From contig OX457042.1 of the NCBI GenBank assembly GCA_949752735.1, positions 36,099,627 through 36,163,626 on the forward strand: a DNA stretch of 64,000 bases, written 5' to 3'. Positions 1 to 10,380 of this stretch are shown here, in pieces. Every line of letters begins with the position of its first letter. The stretch's first letter is position 1. The position numbers and the translations under genes were made by a program. The DNA comes from Lumbricus terrestris. Lineage: Eukaryota > Annelida > Clitellata > Crassiclitellata > Lumbricidae. The notes under the pieces were generated by a model, which made no database searches, was not told the DNA's origin, and saw only the letters and a program-made list of their open reading frames with translations.

Positions 1-108
1 GATAACTTGTTACCATTTTGTTACAATTTACCACATTACTATTTACCATACATTAAATTGACCATATACCATGTTTACATTCTCATATTTATACATATAC
101 ACACTACC

Positions 109-384
109 CATGGGCGCCCGCACATAGGGGCAAGAGGAGGCACTTGCCCCCCTGAAAAATCGATTTCATATTTTTTTAACTGCTACTTTTTGGTTTTTGA
201 CAAATTCCTTCGCACTAAAGTGCTAATTTTACTAATTCTACACAACGTGACACTGAGAAATTGACTCTGTGAAAAATAACCGTGTTCTTATTTTTCTGTT
301 TTGCATTTTCAAGCTCAAGCTAAAAAAATTGACCGTGGCCATTGTGCGTTGCCCCTCCTGCAAAAATTTCTGCGGGCACCCATG
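109..384. mobile_element. hAT-type MITE with 8-bp TSD
   Basis: A 276-bp non-autonomous element. Imperfect terminal inverted repeats start CATGGGCGCCCGCA on the left and CATGGGTGCCCGCA on the right (read inward). The flanks are an exact 8-bp direct duplication, ACACTACC, at 101-108 and 385-392. Eight-bp duplications with short inverted repeats are typical of hAT transposons. No transposase is encoded. Confidence 0.8.
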
Positions 385-719
385 ACACTACCTGATCCAT
401 TCGCAGCTGATGTCCAGGATAAATGACTCACCTTGAAGCTGGATAATATCTTTGGAATTCTAAAAAAATAAAAAATACTTCATTTATTCGAAACGAGTGT
501 GTGGCACATAAAGACCACTGTCTGTATAATCATTATGGCAATCACAAAATCAATGGTCTCATGTTTCATCCAATGGATGAATGCTTCATAGGCTGACAGA
601 CAGAGATATGCGAAAGCGAGGGAGTCAAGATATGAGACTAGCTAAAACATATAAAATATATAAGACCGATTGAGGGGAAACGCTGCTTCGAGGGGGGGGG
701 GGCATAAGAAGTGAGTTGC

Positions 720-895
720 AGCAGTTTAGGCGGGAACAGACAAATGCAGAGGAAAACACAGCACAGACAGACAGACATACAGACAGACATACAGACACAG
801 ACATACACAGACAGACCGATGCAGAGACAACAAAGGCAGAGACAGACAGACAGAAAGAAGCAGAGAGATAGACAGATAGACAGACATGCAGACTG
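720..895. repeat. CAGA-rich microsatellite
   Basis: Degenerate GACA/CAGA tetranucleotide tract. Short open frames across it on both strands are low-complexity artefacts. Confidence 0.85.
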
Positions 896-1116
896 AATAT
901 GCGGTGGATAATGGATAAAGTGTTTGTACCACCAGTGCATGACTGAGATTATGAAGGGCAGGCGCATCAGACAGTCTACATCTACTCCTTGATTAACTCC
1001 TAAACATGGGAAAACACCGCTGTTCTATATATAACTATGTGGTCAACAGAAGACCTTAAATCCGTCGTCATATGAAACAAACGACCAATAAACCAAACGG
1101 CTAGGCATGCATCTCG

Positions 1117-1140
1117 TCACTTATATAGCGCCTATTACTA
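1117..1140 (-). mobile_element. L2-like retroposon 3' tail
   Basis: The minus strand reads GGCGCTATATAAGTGACG, matching the GCGCTATATAAAT tail seen in several retroposons of this window and typical of L2-clade LINEs and their SINE partners. Only the tail is recognisable. The rest of 393-1660 holds no gene I can support. Confidence 0.4.
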
Positions 1141-1669
1141 CCCTCCAGCCAGACACCCCTGGGTAAGTGCTAGTCATGACGGCTCCACTGACCCCCTCCA
1201 CAGCCGCCTACAAAGTTCCAACTCAAACAGTCCAGATAAAAGCATTTTACTGCTGCCACTGATTTACTAAACGACTCAATCATCAACAAGTCAGCCATTA
1301 ATCCAAACACATGACTCTAAAAGCAAACAAACAAACGTCGCCCCAAGTTAAAAATACGGATCACAAATTCATCTGCAAATCTCTGTAAGTCCCAAAATAT
1401 CTCAAACGACCTTTTTTTGCATGGGGGTGGGGGGAACTCAGACCAAAAACCAAAAGCAACAAGATTTGAGTTCATCTTGGATCGTGTTGGCCTGATCGAT
1501 GAAAACTTTCACAGATAGCAAGTGCCGTAAACAACATCTCCGATAAGACATACCAGACTTTTTACGTAAAGTTACAGCGATAAGAGGAATGAATCTCAGA
1601 AGCAAGCGCTAATGAATTTCCAGAATTTCTGGATGAAACGACCAAAAAAAGTCGGCAACAGTCTAATCC

Positions 1670-1748
1670 TCAAGCAACGTAGCTGTTTCCAGATTTAACT
1701 GCATCTTTAATATGGCCCTTGATATTTCCCATTTCTCCAGCCTTGATA
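1670..1748 (-). CDS. candidate terminal exon, minus strand, unrecognised
   Basis: On the minus strand a pyrimidine-rich tract (ACTGTCCCTACTCTTG...GCCAG) ends at an AG at 1750-1749. After it one frame reads IKAGEMGNIKGHIKDAVKSG and stops at TGA (1672-1670). The codons look coding-like and the peptide is not low-complexity. The exon would be entered in phase 2, whereas the large exon upstream ends in phase 0, so joining the two directly would use another frame that stops after about 13 codons. A competing frame over the same DNA also stays open for about 50 codons, ending in LNLETATLLED. It could be the 3' end of the minus-strand gene, part of another gene, or chance. Confidence 0.25.
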
Positions 1749-2094
1749 CTGGCACCACAAGAGTAGGGACAGTGTCAAAGTTGCAGGTTAGCTGGTATTG
1801 CGAGTGGCTAAACACTAATTGCAAGGAAACGAATAAGGTTCAATGAACTCACAGGAATAGCTGCTACCTTGCTACAATTTAAACTGCTCTCATAACAGAA
1901 CCTTGTTTTGCTCAATATCATGTGCAGATCGTATAAAATAAATGAAACCTGGTCACGGATTCTGTTGCGGGGTAAAATATTCATGCCACCTAAATGACCT
2001 AATCTACCGTTGTGTACTGTTGCATCTCTTCGTCGATCTACAAATCATTTGTTGCTCAATCTGCCACTGCACTCAGTTGTCTAATCATCTATAA

Positions 2095-2430
2095 TGTTGT
2101 CTTCTGTTGCTTAATCTACTGTTGTCCTCTGTTGCTTAATCTACTGTTGTCCTCTGTTGCTTAATCTACTGTTGTCCTCTGTTGCTTAATCTACTGTTGT
2201 CTTCTGTTGCTTAATCTACTGTTGTCTTTTGTTGCTTAATCTACTGTTGTCTTCTGTTGCTTAATCTACTGTTGTCTTCTTTTGCTTAATTCAATGTTGT
2301 CCTCTGTTGCTTAATTCACTGTTGTCTTCTGTTGCTTAATCTACTGTTGTCTTCTGTTGCTTAATCTACTGTTGTCTTCTGTTGCTTAATCTACTGTTGT
2401 CTTCTGTTGCTTAATCCACTGTTGTCTTTT
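2095..2430. repeat. 25-bp minisatellite, about 13 copies
   Basis: Head-to-tail units of TGTTGCTTAATCTACTGTTG plus TCYTC, with a few point variants. No open frame of interest. Confidence 0.95.
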
Positions 2431-2639
2431 ACAGCACAATATTGTGCTGTTCGCTGTTGCTTAAAATGTCACTGCATCAGTTGCTGCCTTCTGTTGTTGT
2501 TAAAATTATTGTCATTTGCCCTCTTTACCAATCATCACATGTTATGAGATCGATGACTTAAATCTAAACGCAGTGAGAAGTTGCTGTTACTAATCAAATC
2601 AATTAAAGATTGATGATGATGATGAATGCAGAGTCGTTC

Positions 2640-2790
2640 GTTCTCTGTGGTTGGTCCAACAACCTGGAATGGACTTCCCTTGACTATGCGACACTTCCCA
2701 AGCTGTTCTCAATTTCACAAGCTGTTCAAGACTGGTTTTTCCCGCTTGATCTCGGTTGAGAGCGCCACCTTGAAGGGGTGCTCTGATTGA
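2640..2790 (+). pseudogene. L2/CR1-like LINE reverse-transcriptase C-terminal remnant
   Basis: The plus-strand frame reads SVVGPTTWNGLPLTMRHFP, then a FHKLFKTGF motif. This is the hallmark C-terminus of CR1/L2-type non-LTR retrotransposon ORF2 (pattern FSV.GP..WN.LP...R......F...LK). The rest of the element is missing, so it is a 5'-truncated copy. It ends in a TGATTGATTGATGATG simple-repeat tail, which runs into the GAT microsatellite in the intron next to the large host exon. Confidence 0.7.
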
Positions 2791-2817
2791 TTGATTGATG
2801 ATGGGAGGTGGTGATGG

Positions 2818-2849
<32 letters not shown>

Positions 2850-2960
2850 ATGACGATGATGATGATCACGATGATGATGATGACGATGATGATGATCACG
2901 ATGATGATGATGATGATGATGATGATCACGATGATCATTATGATAATGATGATGAATGAT
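2785..2960. repeat. (GAT)n microsatellite, probable LINE tail
   Basis: GATGAT tract with GATCAC and GACGAT interruptions, directly 3' of the LINE remnant. On the minus strand, in the frame of the large host exon, it would encode a long His-rich run if the intron were retained. Confidence 0.9.
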
Positions 2961-2972
2961 GACAGAACATAC

Positions 2973-5135
2973 CTTGTTAGTGCCGGCGGCTTGTTCATCT
3001 TTAACAGGAAGTGAGGAACCACTTGCACCGACCGTCATCGACATCTTGCCATCTGGTGGCGAAGGAGTCGAACAAGATGTCGTCGACTGTTCAGGAGACA
3101 GAGCTCGAGCAAAACGAAGGCGCTTCGACGAAGAAGACAAAGGTGACGTCGCAGTTTCTTTCAGCGACGAAGGCGATATTTCGCTATAACCCGATGACGA
3201 CGGAGAAGTAACTTCGACCAATCGCAAGTCTTCGTTAATCGCGGTTTTAATCCCCGGAACAACAACATCAGACGCTGGTTCATCTTGAGTAACACTTTCC
3301 AAAGGTTTAGTTTGCGCAGACTTGTCGAGATTGGCGTTTGTGGGGCAGTTGTGGACTTTCATTGAGGCAGTCAGAGAAGTTGGTTTCGTTTGAGGCAACG
3401 TTGCTGGGCGTGGTGAACCATTCTGCTGGTTCAAGCCGTTCTTAGCGGACTGGCTTAACGCCTCCGTCGAACGCGTTCGGTTCTGTTTGTTGTACTGGTA
3501 AGGGTACAACTTTTTGTGCATCCGGTCGAGAAGAGTCTCCGAATGTTTTACGACGGTTTCTGTTTCCAATGTTTCTGCGGGTTTTCGCTCTGCGTGGTCG
3601 CATGAATTTTCACGTTCTTCCGTGATCTCGGATTTCGTGGATGCGGCGAACGAGACGGTGTTTTTCACGGATGTTTTTCCATTCTGCGATATCATTGCTG
3701 TTGAAGATTTTGAGACGTCGAGCGATTTCTTAGTCTGCGATTCACTCGATAGAAAGATTTTCCTGCTCAACATGCTCAGAGTTGGAGTACCCTTTCGGGA
3801 TTCTTTCTTGCTGGCGGACAGACTGGGAAGCCCTTGGCCACCACTCCCATTGGAATTTGTTTCTAACGGTTTCGTTGGAATCGAACCAGAGAACTGTTGT
3901 GATGTCACCGTCTTCGCAATCTGCACTTCCGTCACATTGGAAGAACAGGTTTCCGACTGCATTTCCATGTCGGTCTGCGGAACTGCGTTGGAATTTCTAG
4001 ACGGACCGTCCAAAGTCTGTGTTGCTCTCGACACTCGGTAATCCAATCTTTCGGTGATGGAAGGCGATAGCGTGCGTGATCTGCGTTCAGCGGCTGAAAG
4101 TCGCTCCTCGCTACACCGCTGTAGACTACGGTTACGACTCTTACGAGACTTGAGTTTCTTACACGACGTTGAAAAGGAGCTACATGAAAGTTCACTGAGC
4201 TTCAGGGACTCTTCTGCAGGAGGGGGCGGCGGTGTTTCGAACGTTGGAAATTGCAGAGCTATATCAGTTTTATTGATAACCAGAGGAAGTTGATTCGTTG
4301 GCAATGCTTTAGTTGGTGGGTCTGTTGTTGCACTGGTGACTTTTGCTGACGAATGAAGAGGATTCGAATCAAGTTCATCATTCTTACCGTTTTGTTTGCT
4401 TTTGTTTTCAGCTGTCAACTTCGTCTGCGCTCGGTCAATCATTTCTGAAACGCTCTCTAAAATGGCAAGTTGACTTTTAATGTTCTCACAGTTTTTGTTT
4501 ATGTCTTCCATTAAGTGTTTGTTCTGATCTGCAACTAATTGTTTCTCCGAGTTGTTCGGCAATTGTGCACAGTCGCAATTCACACCAGATTTATCAGAGC
4601 CACTTCTGCTCTTTAAGTCTTTCTCGGACTCACAGATACCACTGTTCGCTGAAAGAACTCCAGTAGTTTCTTCGTGAAACTTTCCAGAATCCTTGTTTGA
4701 ATCTTTTCCTGTAACAGTATGTTGCTTTGATACTAACGAGCTCTCCTTCGTCGGATTCAAACCTTTAAGCTCCGAAGTTTTTTGTGGCCTTGCAAGTTCC
4801 AGTTCTCGGTCTTTTCCGCTCAGGTCTCTGATGATGCTTTCGAGGTCATCCTTATATGTAGCGTTGATCTCCCTATCCGCGTCCTTGAAGTGCCTCGGAA
4901 GAGAGCTGTAGCTGAACTCGCCCTGCACGTACAACCTCCAGTGCTGTCGCTTGAAGTTACAGCATGACGGCAGTTGACCCCCCGGACGCGACAGGGTCAT
5001 AGGTCGATCCGGTCGTTGCTCTACTAGCGGATAGGTGGCGCTGTGCAATGCTGGATTGTCTCCTACCGCTGGAACGGAAAGGCCTTTCCTTGTGAAATCC
5101 AGTAATCCATTCTGTCCGAAAATCGATTCAAAATC
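2973..5135 (-). CDS. 721-codon internal exon of an unrecognised disordered, coiled-coil protein
   Basis: This is the strongest host coding exon. The minus-strand acceptor TTTTGGTTTCAG abuts GATTTTGAATCG at 5135, and a TGA lies in frame 15 nt further upstream. The donor is ACAAG|GTATGTTC at 2973/2972. Both ends are phase 0, giving 721 codons with no stop. Features by exon residue: an ordered-looking segment at about 55-120 (NFKRQHWRLYVQGEF, then KDRELELA); a predicted coiled coil at about 199-245; PPPPP at 302-306; a Lys/Arg/Ser-rich stretch at about 326-360; an LC8-type motif RATQT at 370-374 plus four weaker QT motifs; KRLRF followed by ALSPEQ at about 671-682. The rest is Ser/Thr-rich and probably disordered. 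Family not recognised; a cytoskeletal or motor-adaptor scaffold is a guess. The longer open frame running into a poly-His tail lies beyond the donor. Confidence 0.8.
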
Positions 5136-5800
5136 CTGAAACCAAAACGATCATTTGCTTAAATGTAGCCTACACGTAGAATTAAACCAGATGCATCTAA
5201 ACCTATGTTTATCTATGCACTCACATCAGCAACTAACTGCAAATGCATTGTCACATGAATGCTAAGCTAACAAAGGGGAAGCCGCAATTAGCAGCATGCG
5301 TCATATTTCAGTTGAGTTTCACTTTTGTTTAGCAGTCCATGTAAAAGTTATTTTCTGCCGATTACATTACTAGTTCTTACTTGTATCGTTAAAACAATGT
5401 TGCCCTAGGTATTGTTAGTTAATTGTTGGCCCTATTCAAATAGGACTCAGGCCCCTTTTAGGGTATATAATTCATTTTCTATTTTCTTACTTCGATATTT
5501 TTGCGATATAAATAGATAAATGAACGTTTGAGGACACTCGTGTAAAATCGAGGCAAACAAAAGAACAATTACTGTACTTACTTCCTATTCTGTTATTATG
5601 CCAACCATAATTATTGGTTGGCGAAATATGTGCAGTTACTAGCTAATGGTAAATATAATAAATTACTTAATTCCAATTCTGTATTTTATATGAAAGTTGG
5701 TAGCAATCATTTAACTGGCTATGGCCATGATTGTGATCTCATCCCACAATAGAAGAATCCCAGCTCCAGATAACATAGCATCGAAAACATTTGTGATCAT
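5136..5800. other. intron, no feature seen
   Basis: AT-rich sequence upstream (minus-strand sense) of the large exon. I see no gene, structured repeat or conserved motif. Confidence 0.6.
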
Positions 5801-5819
5801 GATGTTTACAACAATAGGG

Positions 5820-6385
5820 ATGATTTACAACAATAGGGATGATTTATTATAATATGGATGAATTATTATAATAGGGATAATTTATTATAATATGGATGAT
5901 TTATTGTAATAGGGATAATTTATTATAATACGGATGATTTATTATAATAGGGATAATTTATTATAATATGGATGATTTATTATAATATGGATGATTTATT
6001 ATAATACAGATGATTTATTATAATATGGATGATTTATTATAATATGGATGATTTATTATAATATGGATGATTTATTATAATACGGATGATTTATTATAAT
6101 ACGGATGATTTATTATAATACGGATGATTTATTATAATACGGATGATTTATTATAATATGGATGATTTATTATAATATGGATGATTTATTATAATATGGA
6201 TGATTTATTATAATATGGATGATTTATTATAATATGGATGATTTATTATAATATGGATGATTTATTATAATATGGATGATTTATTATAATATGGATGATT
6301 TATTATAATATGGATGATTTATTATAATATGGATGATTTATTATAATATGGATGATTTATTATAATATGGATGATTTATTATGGA
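5820..6385. repeat. 19-bp minisatellite, about 30 copies
   Basis: Tandem TATAATATGGATGATTTAT units. The TATGG/TACGG variants are clustered (TACGG in neighbouring copies around 6075-6140), which suggests local copy-by-copy expansion. The array is AT-rich and non-coding. Confidence 0.95.
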
Positions 6386-6539
6386 TGAAATATGGATGAA
6401 ATATGGATAATCCATTCTGACCATTCACGATTTCTTAAAACTTTCATGTCCATCAAAGTGCTGTTAACAGTTGACAGAATAAAGATTATACTTACTTACT
6501 TTCTTACTCACTTATTCTTCTAGTGTCTGACTCTATTTT

Positions 6540-7020
6540 GCGATGGGCATGAGGAACCGACAGCAACCACAGCATTATTCACTAGATGGCGTGCCTACAA
6601 TGCGACCTTTGACACCAACGAAAAATTCTACAGGGCCATCACTGTATGGCCATAGCATCGGATTAATTCTATAGCTGCTATAGCACATTTCATGAAGATG
6701 ACAAGAGAGCAAGACATGGCCACCTAACAGATCTCGTACACAGGTATAACGTAGTGGTTGATAGAAAATGTTTCTCAAATTGTCTGCACAACACAGAGGA
6801 GTATTGTATTCCTACTAGAAGGCTGTTTCGTTTGTGTGTTTATGTAGTGAACCACAAAGTGCTGTGTGTCCCTCCACCCTCCACATCATTGTATGAGAAT
6901 GTCAAAGCCAACAAGTCTCCCAATGAAAGCCAACCATCATCATCGTCCACCATACAGGCTGTGACCACACGATGCTTGTTGCGGTTTAGTAGTGACCTTG
7001 AAGAAGCGCTATATAAATCT
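6540..7020 (+). mobile_element. retroposon with L2-like 3' tail
   Basis: The segment ends with TTGAAGAAGCGCTATATAAAT at about 7000-7020, the tail shared with other retroposons here. It is followed at once by a 17-bp tandem tail (ATCTCCATGATGAAAAA, about 5 copies, to 7100). The internal sequence is not recognisable and the 5' limit is uncertain. Confidence 0.45.
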
Positions 7021-7100
7021 CCATGATGAAAAAATCTCCATGATGAAAAAATCTCCATGATGAACAAATCTCCATGATGAACAAATCTCCATGATGAATG
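7014..7100. repeat. 17-bp short tandem repeat, about 5 copies
   Basis: ATCTCCATGATGAAAAA / ATCTCCATGATGAACAA units directly after an L2-like tail, consistent with a tandem 3' end. Confidence 0.9.
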
Positions 7101-7234
7101 ATTCAAAGAATAAATAAATGAATGAAAAATATACTCACGTACTTACTTTGAGAAGAAAAAGGGCCATTTTATTTTTTCAACAACATATATAAACAACCAC
7201 TTCCCTATTTAGGCACTACTGCCAAACATTAACA

Positions 7235-7318
7235 AGTGCTATAACATGCCAAACAAATCTTTGTCGAGGGCAACGACCTCTGTTGTCATAGGCCCTCGTC
7301 AAATCTGGATCCATCCAT
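7235..7318. repeat. dispersed repeat, copy 1
   Basis: About 80 bp around TCGAGGGCAACGACCTCTGT, TGTTGTCATAGGCCCTCGTC and AAATCTGGATCCA. A close same-orientation copy lies at 23186-23272. Probably the 3' part of a retroposon of unknown class. Confidence 0.6.
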
Positions 7319-8037
7319 CCATCTAGGCACTAGAGTATTTCCTACCATTTACATTTTACAGACGTCCACAGTTTACAACGTTCCCTAGTTTTCCCTGAGC
7401 GTTACACTATTTCTTGTTTCCGCACTTACCTCCAATTCAACTAAACACACTTAAAACTTTGCATACAGTCTATTATTTTGTCTGCATGTCTGCCAAAGTA
7501 CTATCCAGGTCGTCGTCGCTGGGTCTGTCTGAATCTCCTTCTTGAATTCTTAACGAAACGAGTCAACTGCAGTGCTCAGTCACATTATCCCACCAGCATT
7601 CACAGCCACTCATAAAGCACCCAGTGTTACAAATCCAACTCCAAACCGAGTTAGGACCAGTTAAACATACTTAACGCTACCAGAAGTCTGCCTCTTTCTC
7701 TCCCTCGCTCCTCCTCTGTCCTTCTCTCACTCTGCCTCTGTCCCTCTCTTCGTCTTTGTTGCCCCTTCTTTCCACCACTGTCACCACCGCAACCCTGATG
7801 GATTTTATGTCGCGAATGAGATAAGACGCTGGATAGAAATTTCAACTTATCTCGGTGCTAAAGCACTCTCTGATTTAACAAACGCTGATAAGAGTTTGGC
7901 AAAAAAGAGTCAGGACTCAGAAGCAAACGACCAACACAATCAAATCATCTATGCAACAATCAAATTTTGTTACAATCACAAGAAGTAGACCTACAGTCTG
8001 ATTAAATTAAATAGGTTGGAATGACATCAATGACTTA

Positions 8038-8206
8038 ACAATCATCAAGTATGGTAAGTTAACAATCAAGTATGGTAAGTTAACAATCAATTATGGCAAG
8101 TTAACAACCAATAATGGTAAGTTACCAACCAAGTATGGTAAGTTAACAATCAAGTATGGTAAGTTAACAATCAAGTGTGGTAAGTTAACAATCAAGTATG
8201 GTAAGT
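8038..8206. repeat. 21-bp minisatellite, about 8 copies
   Basis: Tandem units of AACAATCAAGTATGGTAAGT plus T. Each unit contains a splice-donor-like GGTAAGT on the plus strand, but no exon is associated. Confidence 0.9.
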
Positions 8207-8269
8207 TAAAATCAGACCATTGACTATTTTGTGCATTTATTTAGCACTACTACACAATGAGCAAGCATC

Positions 8270-8410
8270 AATCTATGATGATGAGCAATTGTGAGTGAAA
8301 GAGAGTTGCTAATTTGCTCGAATTCTCTACACATTGACCATCTCTCATTGAGGATTCAAACCCGTATTCTCCATGCTACAAGGTGAGTACTTTAACCAAC
8401 TGCTCTGATG
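8270..8410 (-). mobile_element. degenerate tRNA-headed SINE fragment
   Basis: The minus strand carries a box-B-like GGGTTTGAATCC at about 8350-8361 and an upstream CAGTTGGTTAAAGTACTCACC-like tRNA arm. Plus-strand GAGCAATTGTGAGTGAAAG resembles the body of the other SINEs here. Boundaries unclear. Confidence 0.4.
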
Positions 8411-8449
8411 CTATAATCATACAAAGTACATTACATGCTAAATCAATTA

Positions 8450-8612
8450 TGTTACAATCAAATCATGTTACAATCAAATCATGCTACAATCAAATCATGT
8501 TACAATCAAATCATGTCACAATAATACAATGTTACAATCGTATCACGTTACAATCAAATCATGTTACAATCGCATCGTGTTACAATCAAATCATGTTACA
8601 ATAATATCATGT
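8450..8612. repeat. 16-bp minisatellite, about 10 copies
   Basis: Tandem TGTTACAATCAAATCA units with minor variants. Confidence 0.9.
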
Positions 8613-8885
8613 TACAAGCCAAACAACTGCATTACTGTCCAGCCAATCACTTAAAGTTAAACTATTCACCACCGCAATGAATTGTACTTGTCTGCTACCT
8701 GCTGACGTCAGTCAACGTATATAATTAATTATCTGTAAAACACCGTCACAGAAACACAGACACGACAGCCATAAGTGCTTCATTTACCCCATTAACTGAT
8801 TAAAAATAGGACAGTTTAACGGGGTGCTATAGCAACTGGAGTAATAAAAAAATATTAAAATAAAAAGTGCATCCAATGCATAATG

Positions 8886-9117
8886 TGGGGCGCGGTGGTG
8901 TAGTGGTGGCGTTGTGTTGTTGCCTTGAAGCCGGAAGGTTCGAGATTCGAATCCACCTCGCCGTGTAGAGACCTTAGGCAAGTCCTTCACTCGCAATTGC
9001 TCAGCGCTTCGGCGTGAAACTCCGATGCAGTGTCCGCTCTGTAGTCGGGAGCGCGTCTGAGTAGCGGCTGAGGGCTGGAAGAGGCGCTATAACAAGTGTG
9101 CATACAAATAATAAATC
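8886..9117 (+). mobile_element. tRNA-headed SINE with L2-like tail
   Basis: RNA polymerase III box A TGGTGTAGTGG (8896-8906) and box B GATTCGAATCC (8944-8954). A body with GCAATTGCTCAGCGCTTCGG follows, then GAAGAGGCGCTATAACAAGT and an AAATAATAAA tail. A second, diverged copy starts at 9253. The L2-like 3' end suggests it is mobilised by an L2-clade LINE. Confidence 0.75.
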
Positions 9118-9252
9118 AGCACAAAAAACACTCAGACCATATTTCGTGGTAGTTCAAACAGACTGGTGCTAGATTGCAGTCCAGAAACAAAGATTTATTC
9201 CGTCCATCTGTCGCTTTCCTCCTCATCTTTCCACAGACACATTTATACAATG

Positions 9253-9475
9253 TAGGGTGCTGTGGTGTAGTGGTCGGTTCGGTGCCTTGGAGCCGGAAGG
9301 TTCAAGGTTCGAATTCACCTCAAACCTCCTCTTTCGCTCGCAATTGCTCACGCATTTCGGCGTTAAACTCCGATGCAGTGTCCGCGCTGTAGTCGGGAGC
9401 GCCTCTGAGTAGAGTGCTTAAAGGGGGTGCTTAAAGGGGGTGCTATAGCAAATGCGAGAAATAAATAAAAATAAA
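9253..9475 (+). mobile_element. tRNA-headed SINE, second copy
   Basis: Same family as the element at 8886: box A TGGTGTAGTGG (9263-9273), box B GGTTCGAATTC (9306-9316), and the body GCAATTGCTCACGCATTTCGG. The tail is modified by a duplicated AGTGCTTAAAGGGGGTGC motif and ends in AAATAAATAAAAATAAATAA. Confidence 0.75.
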
Positions 9476-9750
9476 TAAACAATGCTATGCAAATGTATTT
9501 GGCATTTAAACCCCAGAGGTTTCCTTCCATGGTTCAGTAGGGCACACCTCACCATAAGGTAGAAAACAGATGAAGCTGAGCAATTGTGAATTATTGTGAA
9601 GGACTTCTCAAGGTTCTTAGACCCCCTCCCCCATTAGGCCAATGCTTGGACAATAACACACAATAAGTCTATTCCCATTACAGGAGAGGAGGTAGAAAGG
9701 GAAAGAGCAAGTGAAAGAGAAACCAGAGAACATCAGAAACAGTAGCACAC

Positions 9751-9838
9751 AACATATATATATATATAATATATATATAATATATATAATATATATACAT
9801 ATGCATATGCACTATGCATATATATATTATATATATAC
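9751..9838. repeat. (TA)n-rich tract
   Basis: Imperfect TATATA dinucleotide tract. Non-coding. Confidence 0.9.
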
Positions 9839-10206
9839 ACACATGTATAGTTGTATACCGGTATATATGAGGTTGTGGTATTTGCAGTTTAACCAGTGCT
9901 AAAAGTGTGGAAAAATAAGTGCCTGGACGCCCCTTACCTTTCCAAAAGAAGTGCCTGGACGCCCCTTACCTTTCCAGTCAGTGCTGGACAATAAGTGGCA
10001 GGACGGCGTTCAGATTTTAAAATGAGGTCATGGACGCCGTCCATGACCGTCCAGGCACACTTTAAGCCCTGAGTTTAACGTCACTGTGTGGTAACAAAGA
10101 CCATTAGTGATGCCCTTCTCCTTTATCCAGGCTTGGGACTGGCACTGGCAGAGTGCAACCAGTGGTGGAGTCTGGTATATAAAATATATACAAGTCGGGT
10201 GATTAC

Positions 10207-10332
10207 CAGAGCTTCTTCTTCTTCCTCGTCCTGCTGCCCATTCATCTGGATTGTTGAGAGTGGAACTTGATTTGAAATTCCTGCTGTGACCTGAGAAGAC
10301 TGAAGACTAGACAGAACATCTTTCAGCTGCTT
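10207..10332 (-). CDS. 42-codon exon, copy A of a tandem duplicated pair
   Basis: Minus strand: acceptor TTTGCATTTCAG ends at 10333 and donor GCTCTG|GTAATC begins at 10206. The 126 nt are exactly 42 codons, phase 0 at both ends. The peptide begins KQLKDVLSSLQSSQ, which is amphipathic and coiled-coil-like, continues through VPLSTIQMNGQQ, and ends in an acidic run (DEEEEEAL). A 126-nt paralogous exon lies at 11733-11858, differing at 10 nt. Phase agrees with the start exon at 35959 and the large exon at 5135, so all can belong to one minus-strand transcript. Because each copy keeps frame, mutually exclusive use or inclusion of both are possible. No family recognised. Confidence 0.65.
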
Positions 10333-10380
10333 CTGAAATGCAAACCAAAACAAACAAATGACTAAAAAATCGTCTTGCAC

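Noticed and set aside
2095..2430. CRISPR-like direct repeat array
   Set aside because: Units are contiguous without unique spacers and the genome is eukaryotic; ordinary minisatellites explain this and the arrays at 5.8, 8.0, 8.5, 42 and 59 kb.
2715..2972. C-terminal poly-His extension of the large protein
   Set aside because: The frame crosses a strong splice donor at 2973/2972 and continues into a GAT microsatellite and a LINE remnant, so the His run is most likely intronic.
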